From: Planctomycetia bacterium
GTDB lineage: Bacteria; Planctomycetota; Planctomycetia; Pirellulales; UBA1268
Assembly (NCBI GenBank): GCA_009926295.1
Contig: RFPF01000071.1
Span: 1 to 12,585 of the forward strand
Direction of reading: 5' to 3'
DNA length: 12,585 nucleotides
Shown here: positions 1 through 6,364 of the stretch, one piece after another
Layout of the letters: each line of letters opens with the position of its first letter
Numbering within the stretch: position 1 is the first letter of the stretch
The notes under the pieces: generated by a model
Databases searched by the model: none
Seen by the model: the letters and a program-made list of their open reading frames with translations, nothing else
Told to the model about the DNA's origin: nothing
Translations under genes and position numbers: made by a program

Positions 1-518
1 TGCACCGGCTGCGCCGCCTGCACCCGCGCCACCAGCGCGCGGAGCGACTCAGGTGGCGTCGGCTGCGGCTGTGGCGTCTCCTCCTGCGGTGCCTGCCGAA
101 CCGCGTCGACGGGCCCGCTGATCGGCACGACGACCGGCTCGGACAGAATCGGTGGGGCCGGAAGCTCAGGTGATGCGGCGACCGCTTCGCGGGCGGCGAT
201 TGCGGCGGCTTGCACGGCGACGACTGCGGGAGTCGGAGTCGCGGCGTCGGCAAGTGCGAAACGTTCCGCCGCCGGAGGCTCCGGCCGCGCTGAAACGCTC
301 GAGTCAGGCGGATCGAGCGATTGATCGAGCGACCGGACGCCCTGCCGACGGGCGGTCGTGTGACCATCTTTTTCCGGGCCTTCCGCGGCGGGGCCTTCGA
401 GCCCGAAGAAGGGTTCCGGCACCGGCTCCCAGGCCCGCGGGGCGAAGATGCCCGCCGCGAGCATCAGCCCCGCCAGGAACGACGAGGCGAAGATTCCGCC
501 GGTCCTCTTATTGGACAT
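1..518 (-). CDS. Membrane-anchored Pro/Ala-rich protein, C-terminus outside window
   Basis: The minus strand is open without a stop from an ATG at 516-518 to the window edge, giving 172 residues of an unfinished protein. An AGGGA Shine-Dalgarno-like box (complement of 525-529) lies 6 bases before the ATG, supporting this start. The N-terminus is MSNKRTGG followed by a hydrophobic stretch, roughly residues 9-27 (IFASSFLAGLMLAAGIFA), which fits an uncleaved signal anchor or signal peptide. The next 140 residues are low-complexity and rich in Pro, Ala, Glu and Val, with few aromatics, like an extended periplasmic linker. No family was recognised. The functional domain, if there is one, should lie beyond the left edge. 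A TonB-like, SPOR-like or peptidoglycan-associated role would be a guess. It lies 172 bases downstream of holB on the same strand; a link with that operon is uncertain. Confidence 0.72.
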   Translation of the reverse strand, partial: MSNKRTGGIFASSFLAGLMLAAGIFAPRAWEPVPEPFFGLEGPAAEGPEKDGHTTARRQGVRSLDQSLDPPDSSVSARPEPPAAERFALADAATPTPAVVAVQAAAIAAREAVAASPELPAPPILSEPVVVPISGPVDAVRQAPQEETPQPQPTPPESLRALVARVQAAQPV

Positions 519-690
519 GCCCCGTCCCTGCCGCGCGAGGGGAACCCGCACCACGTTCGCCGTCGTGCCGTCCGCCCCCCTCCGATCCCTGCCCATGGAT
601 CGACAGGCACGACCGGGAAAATCGATGCACCCGCCCGCTGGCGGCAGGGTCTGCCATGTCGGAGGCCACGACTCTGCGAAGCGGGGGCGT

Positions 691-1743
691 TCAGGAGGCC
701 TGGGAAAGCCTCGGCTCCTCCAGCAGCGCGGTCCACGCATCGACGAGCATCGTCAGGTTGGCGTTGCGGTCGATGCCGTCGAGGGCGTCGAGCGTGTGGT
801 GCAGCCCGGCGGTCGCGCGTTCCGCCCCGCCACCCCACGACGCCGTCGCCGCGGCCAATTCCGGGTCGGAGGGCGGCTGGTCCGCCGCCTCGCGTCGCAA
901 CGCCGCCCGGAAAAATTCGATCGCGAACTCGAGCACGGTCCGGAGCCGCGCCCGTCGGGGCGGAGCTTCCTTGCCGGCGGCCTCGACGAACGCGAGCACG
1001 TCCCTGGCCAGATCGACGCCGGGCAGCGGCCGGGAGCCGAGCATCCCGAGCAAGCGGCCGCGAAATGCCATCAGGTCGTCGTCGAGGAGGAGCCGGGCCC
1101 GGTGGAGGCCGCCGCCGGCCATGGCCGCGCTCGCTCGCACCCGCGGGTCGACCGCGGCATCCGCACCCCGCTCGGCGACGAGCACGCGCACCAGGTCGTC
1201 GCCGGTGAGCGGCCGGAATCGCACGATCCTGCAGCGGGAGCGGATCGTCGCCAGTTGCCTCTCAAGCGCGGTGCCCACCAGGATGACGACGGCCTCGGGA
1301 GGCGGCTCCTCGAGCGTCTTCAGAAGGCAGTTGGCGGACTCATCGGAGAGGTGGTCGGCGTCGAGGACGATCGCGACCTTGCGTCCGCCGAGCGTCGGTT
1401 TGAGGAGCAGCCGCCAGCAGAGCCCCTCGCGCATGCGGTGGTCGGAATCGCCGATCAGCGACTCCAGGGGGATCGTCGCGCGATCCTCGGGCTTGTGCAC
1501 GACGTCGATGTCGGGATGGCTTCCCGCCTCGGCTTGGATGCACGACGCGCAGCCGTCGCAGGGAACGAGTCCCGCCCGCGGGTTCGGGCAGACCAGCGCC
1601 TTGGCGAGCTTGCGGGCGAAACTCGCCTTGCCGACGCCCGGCGGGCCGATGAACAGGTAGGTGCCGGCGACCCGGCCCCGCGCATGGGCCGCGGCGAAGT
1701 CGGCGGCGATCGCGTCGTGCCCTTCGATGCCCTGCCACGCCAT
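691..1743 (-). CDS. holB: DNA polymerase III subunit delta' (clamp loader)
   Basis: This 350-residue protein is the delta' subunit of the clamp-loader complex, which opens the beta sliding clamp and loads it on primed DNA. Visible in order: an AAA+ P-loop region GPPGVGKA (residues 33-40); a four-cysteine zinc site (C52, C62, C65, C68) typical of clamp-loader subunits; the signature LLKTLEEPP (140-148); and the SRC motif (169-171) after TIR. The P-loop ends GKA instead of GK[S/T], consistent with the family pattern in which delta' is a non-hydrolysing stator. The remaining C-terminus is alpha-helical and weakly conserved, as usual for the collar domain. The start ATG lies 3 bases after the tmk stop; only a weak GGAA-type ribosome site is seen, so translation probably depends on coupling with tmk. 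Length is close to the family norm of about 330 residues. Confidence 0.93.
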   Translation of the reverse strand: MAWQGIEGHDAIAADFAAAHARGRVAGTYLFIGPPGVGKASFARKLAKALVCPNPRAGLVPCDGCASCIQAEAGSHPDIDVVHKPEDRATIPLESLIGDSDHRMREGLCWRLLLKPTLGGRKVAIVLDADHLSDESANCLLKTLEEPPPEAVVILVGTALERQLATIRSRCRIVRFRPLTGDDLVRVLVAERGADAAVDPRVRASAAMAGGGLHRARLLLDDDLMAFRGRLLGMLGSRPLPGVDLARDVLAFVEAAGKEAPPRRARLRTVLEFAIEFFRAALRREAADQPPSDPELAAATASWGGGAERATAGLHHTLDALDGIDRNANLTMLVDAWTALLEEPRLSQAS

Positions 1744-1746
1744 GAG

Positions 1747-2376
1747 TCACCGCAGTTCCGGGAAGCGCACGTCGAGCGTCTGACGCAGCCGTTGTGCCAC
1801 CACTGCCGGCTCGGCAGACGCGTCGATCACGGCGATCCGGTCGGACGCCCGCGCGGCCTCCGCAAGATAGCCAGCGCGGAGCCTTGCCCGAAAGTCGTCG
1901 CCGCGGCTCTCGAGCTTGTCCAGCGGGCGGGCAAGACGCGCGGCAGCCGTGGCGAGGTCGACGTCGAGCAGGAGCACGAGATCGGGCTCGCGGCCGCCCG
2001 TGGCGACGGCTCCCACGCGACGGATGGTCTCGGGATCGAGGCCGCCTGCGTGTCCCTGGTAGACGAGATTCGCGAGCAGGTAGCGGTCGGACACCACCCA
2101 CTCACCCCGGGCGAGCGCGGGCTCGATCACCTCCGCCACGAGCTGCGCCCGCGCCGCCATGTAAAGCAGCATCTCGCCGGTGGGGGCGAGGTTGATCTCG
2201 CGTCTGTCGAGCAGGATCGCACGGATCGCGTCGCCGGCCGCGGTCGAGCCGGGGTCGCGGCACGTCGTCACCCGCCGGCCCCGGGCCGTGAGCCACTCCA
2301 CGAGCGGCGCCACCTGCGACGACTTGCCCGCGCCGTCGATCCCCTCGAGCACGATGAACCTGCCCTCCGGAGTCAT
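1747..2376 (-). CDS. tmk: Thymidylate kinase (dTMP kinase)
   Basis: A 209-residue cytosolic enzyme that phosphorylates dTMP to dTDP with ATP, on both the de novo and salvage routes to dTTP. The P-loop reads EGIDGAGKSS (residues 11-20). The dTMP-binding segment is RDPGST (40-45), a variant of the usual REPGGT. DRYLLANLVYQG (97-108) matches the conserved DR[YF]...YQG motif, and the LID region lies near 148-162 with several Arg and Lys. Length is normal for the family. The frame is open further upstream, but MTPEGRFIVLEG aligns with known N-termini, a GGAG box (complement of 2386-2389) sits 9 bases upstream, and the ATG overlaps the previous gene's stop as ATGA. It lies between the TPR-like gene and holB; the tmk-holB pairing is common in bacteria. 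Confidence 0.95.
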   Translation of the reverse strand: MTPEGRFIVLEGIDGAGKSSQVAPLVEWLTARGRRVTTCRDPGSTAAGDAIRAILLDRREINLAPTGEMLLYMAARAQLVAEVIEPALARGEWVVSDRYLLANLVYQGHAGGLDPETIRRVGAVATGGREPDLVLLLDVDLATAAARLARPLDKLESRGDDFRARLRAGYLAEAARASDRIAVIDASAEPAVVAQRLRQTLDVRFPELR

Positions 2377-2885
2377 GGCCGTTTTCTCCGGGCCGGGGCG
2401 TTTCCGCCGGCGAGCAGGTTCGCGAGCCCGAGCGGGTCGGTCGGGTCGAGCGCGGCGGTGCGGCGGACGACATCCTTCGCCAGCCGCTGCCTGCCGGTGG
2501 CCACCAGGCAGTGCACGAGCCCCTTGGCCGCCTCGAAGAATGGCTTGTTGCCTTCGCGCGCGTAAGGGAGCGGCCGCGGATCTCCGGCCTCCTCGACGGC
2601 CCGCAGCCCGAGCTCGTAAGCCCGGCCGAAGTGGCCGCGTGCGAGCTTCGGATCGTCGGCCTCCAGGGCGATGACTCCGAGGTGCAGGTGGGCCTCGAGG
2701 AAGTCGGGGCACTCCGTGAGCAGCCATACCAGCTCGTCGCGCGCGATCTCGGCCTCGCCCGCCGCCACCATTGCCTCGACCTCCTCGATGTCCTCGCGTC
2801 GCTCGCGGGCGCACCGCGGGTGGAGGAACTCCCAGACGATGCCGGAGGCTTCGCGATGTTCCTGGATCCCGAGTTTTTCAGCCAT
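2373..2885 (-). CDS. TPR-like repeat protein of unknown function
   Basis: This 170-residue protein opens the minus-strand tmk-holB operon. It has no signal peptide and no catalytic motif that I can identify. Residues about 33-96 look like two helical-hairpin repeats of tetratricopeptide type (alternating small and large hydrophobics, with the segment LEAHLHLGVIALEADDPKLA), and a third probable repeat spans about 116-150 (AKGLVHCLVATGRQRLAKDVV, then LDPTDP). The extreme C-terminus is basic (ARRKRP). TPR domains mediate protein-protein contacts, so a scaffold or adaptor role is an inference. Its TGA overlaps the tmk ATG by 4 bases (ATGA), which indicates translational coupling. No good ribosome site is seen just before the ATG at 2883-2885, so the start is moderately certain. 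A partner among clamp-loader or nucleotide enzymes is possible but not shown. Confidence 0.8.
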   Translation of the reverse strand: MAEKLGIQEHREASGIVWEFLHPRCARERREDIEEVEAMVAAGEAEIARDELVWLLTECPDFLEAHLHLGVIALEADDPKLARGHFGRAYELGLRAVEEAGDPRPLPYAREGNKPFFEAAKGLVHCLVATGRQRLAKDVVRRTAALDPTDPLGLANLLAGGNAPARRKRP

Positions 2886-2967
2886 GAACCCGTGCCACTG
2901 CCTCGCGGACCCGGTGTAGACTCCTCGTGTTTGGAACGGAACAAATACCCGATTGCAAGGGGTCGGA
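2886..2967. promoter_or_regulatory. Divergent intergenic region between TPR-tmk-holB and mutY
   Basis: These 82 bases separate two divergently transcribed genes and so should hold promoters for both. On the plus strand TAGACT (2917-2922) resembles a -10 box but has no convincing -35 partner at the right distance. On the minus strand a TTGTTC-like element near 2939-2944 is followed about 17-18 bases later by a weak TCTACA-like -10. It is locally more AT-rich than its surroundings (2930-2954). Neither promoter can be placed with confidence from sequence alone. Confidence 0.3.
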
Positions 2968-4011
2968 GTGAAGGTCGCACGGATTCGTCCGCAGCCCCCG
3001 CCGCCGGCCCTGCCGCGGGGTGTCGCCGGGCCGCTCCTGCGCTGGTACGCCCGGGCCGGCCGGGATCTGCCGTGGCGGCGGTCGCCCGAGCCCTATCGCG
3101 TCTGGGTGAGCGAGGTGATGCTCCAGCAGACGCAGGTGGAGCGAGTCAGGGAGTTCTTCGTGCGGTTCGTGACGGCGTTTCCCGACGTGCGTGCCCTCGC
3201 CGCCGCGGACGAGGACGAGGTGCTCCGGCTTTGGGAGGGCCTCGGCTACTACCGCCGCGCCCGCCAACTGCATGCGGCCGCGAGGCGCGTGGTGGCCGAT
3301 CACGGCGGAAGATTACCCCGCACGGCCGAATCGCTGCGCACGCTGCCCGGCATCGGCCGCTACACGGCGGGCGCGATCGCCTCGATCGCCTTCGACGTTC
3401 CGGAGCCGATCGTCGAGGCGAACTCGCGGCGCGTGATCGCCCGGCTGGCCGGGTTCGAACGGCCCCTCGACACCCCCGACGCCGAGGCGGCCGTGTGGAG
3501 GATGGCGGCGGCGCTCGTTCCCCAACGCAATCCCGGCCGCTTCAACCAGGCGCTCATGGACCTCGGGGCGCTGGTTTGCACGCCGGCGCGGCCGCGGTGC
3601 ACTGATTGCCCGCTGGCGAAGGCGTGCGTCGCACACGGGACAAACCGAGTCGACTCGATCCCCGCCACGTCCGTTCGAAGGAGGGTCGAGCGCATCCGCG
3701 AGACCGCGCTCGTCGTGCAGCACGGGGGCCGGGTGCTCGTGGAGCGGCGCGGCCCGGGCGAGTGGTGGGAGGGGCTCTGGGACTTCCCGCGGTCGGGCTC
3801 GGCCGCGAAGGGACGGCTCCTCGGCCGGGTGGCGTATTCCGTGACACACCACCGCGTCGAGTGCGTCGTGCGCGGGTGCCGATCGACACCGCGGTTCCGC
3901 ACCGGGAAGAATCGCCGCTGGGTGACTCCTGCCGGCCTCGCGAAACTGGCGATGACCGCTCCGGGCCGCAGGATCGCCGCGCTGCTGAAAACCGTGGCCC
4001 ACCTGTGGTAG
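2968..4011 (+). CDS. mutY: A/G-specific adenine DNA glycosylase
   Basis: MutY removes adenine mispaired with 8-oxoguanine, the last line of the GO repair system. This 347-residue protein has the full layout: an HhH-GPD glycosylase domain starting at RDLPWR; SEVMLQQTQV with catalytic Glu (E49); the helix-hairpin-helix TLPGIGRYTAGAI; a [4Fe-4S] site spaced C-X6-C-X2-C-X5-C (C204, C211, C214, C220); and a C-terminal NUDIX-like 8-oxoG recognition domain with GEWWEGLWDFP and a VTHH element where other MutYs carry FSH. The position of the conserved catalytic Asp (usually DGN) reads VEAN here, with Glu150 followed by Ala and the usual Asn152. GTG at 2968 was chosen because AAGGGG (2957-2962) lies 5 bases before it; an in-frame TTG at 2953 would add five residues. 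Identity as MutY is secure; activity of the Glu variant is not proven by sequence. Confidence 0.93.
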   Translation: MKVARIRPQPPPPALPRGVAGPLLRWYARAGRDLPWRRSPEPYRVWVSEVMLQQTQVERVREFFVRFVTAFPDVRALAAADEDEVLRLWEGLGYYRRARQLHAAARRVVADHGGRLPRTAESLRTLPGIGRYTAGAIASIAFDVPEPIVEANSRRVIARLAGFERPLDTPDAEAAVWRMAAALVPQRNPGRFNQALMDLGALVCTPARPRCTDCPLAKACVAHGTNRVDSIPATSVRRRVERIRETALVVQHGGRVLVERRGPGEWWEGLWDFPRSGSAAKGRLLGRVAYSVTHHRVECVVRGCRSTPRFRTGKNRRWVTPAGLAKLAMTAPGRRIAALLKTVAHLW

Positions 4012-4014
4012 CCT
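3985..4014 (+). promoter_or_regulatory. Possible promoter for the ThuA-carA pair
   Basis: CTGAAA (3985-3990) and TAGCCT (4009-4014) are separated by 18 bases and resemble a weak -35/-10 pair; a TG two bases before the -10 gives an extended -10 look. The element sits inside the last codons of mutY, about 45 bases before the GTG of the ThuA-like gene. The match is modest (4 of 6 and 3 of 6), and read-through from mutY could serve instead. Confidence 0.25.
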
Positions 4015-4060
4015 GCGGCGTCCCGGAAAGTCGTCCCCCTGACACCGCAGGAGCTTCCAG

Positions 4061-4930
4061 GTGACCATGCTCCGTACGATCGTTGTCTGTGCCGCCGTCG
4101 CCGTCGCGTGGCCCGTGCCCGCCGCCGACGGGCCGAAACCGCTTCGCGTCCTCCTCGTGGCGGGTGGCTGCTGCCACGACTATGCCACGCAGACGCGGCT
4201 GCTGAAACAGGGGATCGAGGCGCGGATCACGGCAGTCGTCGAAGTGGCCTACAGCCCGGACACCTCGACGAAGGCCACGTTCGAGATCTACGGCAAGCCG
4301 GACTGGGCCGACGGCTACGACGTGGTCATCCACGACGAGTGCTCGGCCGACGTGACCGACCGTGCCTACGTGGAGCGGATACTCGCCGCCCACCGCCGCG
4401 GCACGCCCGCGGTCAACATCCACTGCGCCATGCATTCCTACCGGTGGGGTGACTTCAGGCAGCCGGTCGAGGCCGGTGCCGACAACGCGGGCTGGTTCGA
4501 GATGATCGGGCTGCAGTCGAGCGGGCACGGTCCCCAGCAACCGATCGAGATCTCCTTCGCCGACCGCTCACATCCGATCGCGAAGCCTCTCGCCGACTGG
4601 AAGACCACCAACGAGGAGCTTTACAACAACCTCCTGCTCCTGCCCGGGGCGAAGCCGATCGCCACCGGCCGCCAGATGGTGCCGCCGAAGGCGAAGAAGG
4701 GCGAGCCTGTCGATCCCGCCGCCAAGCCGACGGAGGCCAATGCCGTGGTTGCCTGGACGAACGAGTACGGCCCCAACAAGACGCGGATCTTCAGCACGAC
4801 GCTCGGCCACAACAACGACACCGTCGCCGACGAGCGATACCTCGCCCTCGTGACCCGTGGCCTCCTGTGGGCGGCGGGCCGCCTCGACGCCGACGGCAAC
4901 CCCGCAGCGCCGGCCCCGGAGGCGAAGTGA
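4061..4930 (+). CDS. Secreted ThuA-like domain protein
   Basis: A 289-residue protein with a Sec signal peptide (residues about 1-22; hydrophobic core IVVCAAVAVAW, cleavage likely near PAA before DGPK), followed by one ThuA-like domain. ThuA proteins have a class I glutamine-amidotransferase-like fold and are named after a trehalose-utilisation gene. They are very abundant in planctomycetes, often beside sugar oxidoreductases; the reaction is generally unknown. Recognisable segments are VLLVAGGCCHDY (30-41), DVVIHDECS (87-95), NIHCAMHSYRWGDF (119-132), EELYNN (185-190) and the closing FSTTLGHNNDTV (244-255). A GGAG-type site (4049-4053) lies 7 bases before the GTG at 4061; an ATG at 4067 is the alternative. 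The TGA lies 2 bases before the carA ATG, so the two genes are probably cotranscribed. I see no sugar-metabolism gene nearby, so its substrate cannot be inferred from context. Confidence 0.85.
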   Translation: MTMLRTIVVCAAVAVAWPVPAADGPKPLRVLLVAGGCCHDYATQTRLLKQGIEARITAVVEVAYSPDTSTKATFEIYGKPDWADGYDVVIHDECSADVTDRAYVERILAAHRRGTPAVNIHCAMHSYRWGDFRQPVEAGADNAGWFEMIGLQSSGHGPQQPIEISFADRSHPIAKPLADWKTTNEELYNNLLLLPGAKPIATGRQMVPPKAKKGEPVDPAAKPTEANAVVAWTNEYGPNKTRIFSTTLGHNNDTVADERYLALVTRGLLWAAGRLDADGNPAAPAPEAK

Positions 4931-4932
4931 CG

Positions 4933-6075
4933 ATGCCGCAGGCTGCGCTCGCGCTCGAGGACGGCACGGTGTACGTCGGGGGTTCGTTCGGGGCCACGGG
5001 CACCGTCTCGGGGGAGGTGTGCTTCAACACCTCCATGACCGGCTACCAGGAGATCCTCACCGACCCCTCGTATCGCGGCCAGATCCTCGCCATGACCGCG
5101 CCCCAGATCGGCAACTACGGCGTCAATCCCGCCGACGTCGAGAGCGGCCGCCTGCAGATGGCGGGGTTCGTCGTCCGCGAGGCGAGCCGGATCACGAGCA
5201 ACTTCACCGCCACCGGAACGCTCGACGATTACCTCTCCCGGGCCGGCGTCGTGGGAATCACCGGCATCGACACCCGGGCCCTCGTCCGCCGGCTGCGGAT
5301 CCGCGGCGCCATGACGGGCGTGCTCTCCAGCGAGGTGCTCGACGGCGCGAGGCTCGTCGAGATGGCCCGCAGTGCGCCCGCGCTGGTGGGGCGCGACCTG
5401 GTCCGCTGGGTGATGCCCGAGGAGGAGCGGGTGTGGACCGAACCAGTCTCCGCGTGTGCTGCGCCGCTGCCGCAGCCGCTGGTCGGCGGCGAGTTTCCGC
5501 CGTCCGCGACGCATGCCGGCACGAAGCACGTGGTCGCCCTCGATTACGGCATGAAGTGGAACATCGCGAGGCACCTGGCATCGCAGGGTTGCCGGGTGAC
5601 CGTACTGCCCGGGAAGGCGACGGCCCGGGAGGTGCTGGCGCACAGGCCCGACGGCGTGTTCCTCTCGAATGGTCCGGGTGACCCAGAGGTGCTCGACTAC
5701 TGCATCGACACCGTGCGCGACCTCGTGGGCAGGGTGCCGCTGTTCGGCATCTGCCTCGGGCACCAGCTGCTCGCGCTCGCCTGCGGCGCGAAGACGTTCA
5801 AGCTCAAGTTCGGCCACCGCGGTGCGAATCAGCCTGTCATGGATCTGGAGACCGGCAGGGTGGAGATCACTTCTCAAAACCACGGTTTCGCGGTGGACGA
5901 GGCCACCCTCCCGGTCGACCTGGTGGTGACGCACCGCAACCTCAACGACGGCACGATAGAGGGCGTGCGGCACAGGTCGGCCGAGGCTGCGAGCGTGCAG
6001 TATCACCCGGAAGCAGCCGCAGGCCCGCACGACTCCGCCTACCTCTTCGACCGCTTCCGCGCGATGATGGCCTGA
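4933..6075 (+). CDS. carA: Carbamoyl-phosphate synthase small (glutaminase) subunit
   Basis: CarA hydrolyses glutamine and channels ammonia to CarB for carbamoyl phosphate, used for arginine and pyrimidines. The 380-residue protein has normal family length. The N-terminal CPSase small-chain domain shows GEVCFNTSMTGYQEILTDPS and GITGIDTRALVRRLR. The C-terminal class I glutamine amidotransferase domain has FLSNGPGDPE, the nucleophile elbow GICLGHQ (C274), SQNHGFAVD, and the His-Glu pair in QYHPEA (H358, E360), so the catalytic triad is intact. ATG at 4933 was chosen because MPQAALALEDGTVYVG fits CarA N-termini; GGAGG (4918-4922) lies 10 bases before it. A GTG at 4927, overlapping the ThuA stop as GTGA, would add two residues. 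The longer open frame upstream is overlap with the ThuA gene. carB is not in the window, and carA standing apart from carB is not rare outside proteobacteria. Confidence 0.96.
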   Translation: MPQAALALEDGTVYVGGSFGATGTVSGEVCFNTSMTGYQEILTDPSYRGQILAMTAPQIGNYGVNPADVESGRLQMAGFVVREASRITSNFTATGTLDDYLSRAGVVGITGIDTRALVRRLRIRGAMTGVLSSEVLDGARLVEMARSAPALVGRDLVRWVMPEEERVWTEPVSACAAPLPQPLVGGEFPPSATHAGTKHVVALDYGMKWNIARHLASQGCRVTVLPGKATAREVLAHRPDGVFLSNGPGDPEVLDYCIDTVRDLVGRVPLFGICLGHQLLALACGAKTFKLKFGHRGANQPVMDLETGRVEITSQNHGFAVDEATLPVDLVVTHRNLNDGTIEGVRHRSAEAASVQYHPEAAAGPHDSAYLFDRFRAMMA

Positions 6076-6239
6076 CGCGCGACGGCTTCGGGCTGCGATC
6101 GTCCGCGGCGATGGTGCAGCGTGCCACCGGCTCCGAATGCGGGTGGCTGTCCGCCGCCTGACCGTCCGGCGACGGGATCTGGGGAGCCAGAAGGCGGGTC
6201 GCTCCGGTTCCCTGGAAAACACCGCTAGCAGCGCGTTTT

Positions 6240-6268
6240 TTGACAATCCCGCGGCGTGTGCCAGAGTT
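6240..6268 (+). promoter_or_regulatory. Probable sigma70-type promoter of the Cys-rich gene
   Basis: A perfect TTGACA -35 box (6240-6245) follows a run of T, in a region otherwise very GC-rich. At 16-17 bases spacing lies CAGAGT/AGAGTT (6262-6268), a weak -10 preceded by TGTG, like an extended -10. Transcription would begin near 6275 and give a leader of about 90 bases containing the inverted repeat at 6301-6331. The rest of the 289-base gap after carA (6076-6239) holds only a 4-bp hairpin (CGCT/AGCG, around 6222-6232) before the T run, too weak to call as the carA terminator. Confidence 0.5.
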
Positions 6269-6300
6269 GTGGGAAGCCTCGGGCCGCATCCCGGCTTCAC

Positions 6301-6331
6301 CCGCGGACGGATTCCGCCACCCCGTCCGCGG
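6301..6331 (+). promoter_or_regulatory. Perfect 10-bp leader hairpin
   Basis: CCGCGGACGG (6301-6310) is exactly repeated in inverted orientation as CCGTCCGCGG (6322-6331), leaving an 11-base loop. In RNA this is a very stable all-paired stem located between the probable promoter and the ribosome site (AAGGAG, 6350-6355) of the Cys-rich gene. There is no T run after it, so it is not an intrinsic terminator. It could stabilise the mRNA, control translation, or be an operator on DNA. No known riboswitch was recognised. Confidence 0.55.
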
Positions 6332-6364
6332 CCACCCAGTCTCTGCGAAAAGGAGTCTCCTCCC

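Noticed and set aside
631..644. Hairpin CCGCC/GGCGG after holB as a terminator
   Set aside because: 5-bp stem without a U run on the transcribed side; such stems occur often by chance in GC-rich sequence.
448..2565. Very long plus-strand open frame (705 codons) across holB and tmk
   Set aside because: Its translation is Arg/Gly/Ala/Pro-rich with no motif, and it is antisense to two clear enzyme genes; such frames are expected in GC-rich DNA.
2377..2814. Longer Tmk starting at 2814
   Set aside because: The added 146 residues are Arg-rich, overlap the TPR-like gene in another frame, and the P-loop would be far from the N-terminus.
6222..6240. carA terminator formed by CGCT-AGC-AGCG followed by T6
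   Set aside because: Only a 4-bp stem; the T run is better explained as flanking the TTGACA box. Not ruled out.
6137..6364. Longer start for the Cys-rich protein
   Set aside because: It would place the signal peptide inside the protein and would cross the promoter and leader hairpin; the ATG at 6365 has a good ribosome site.
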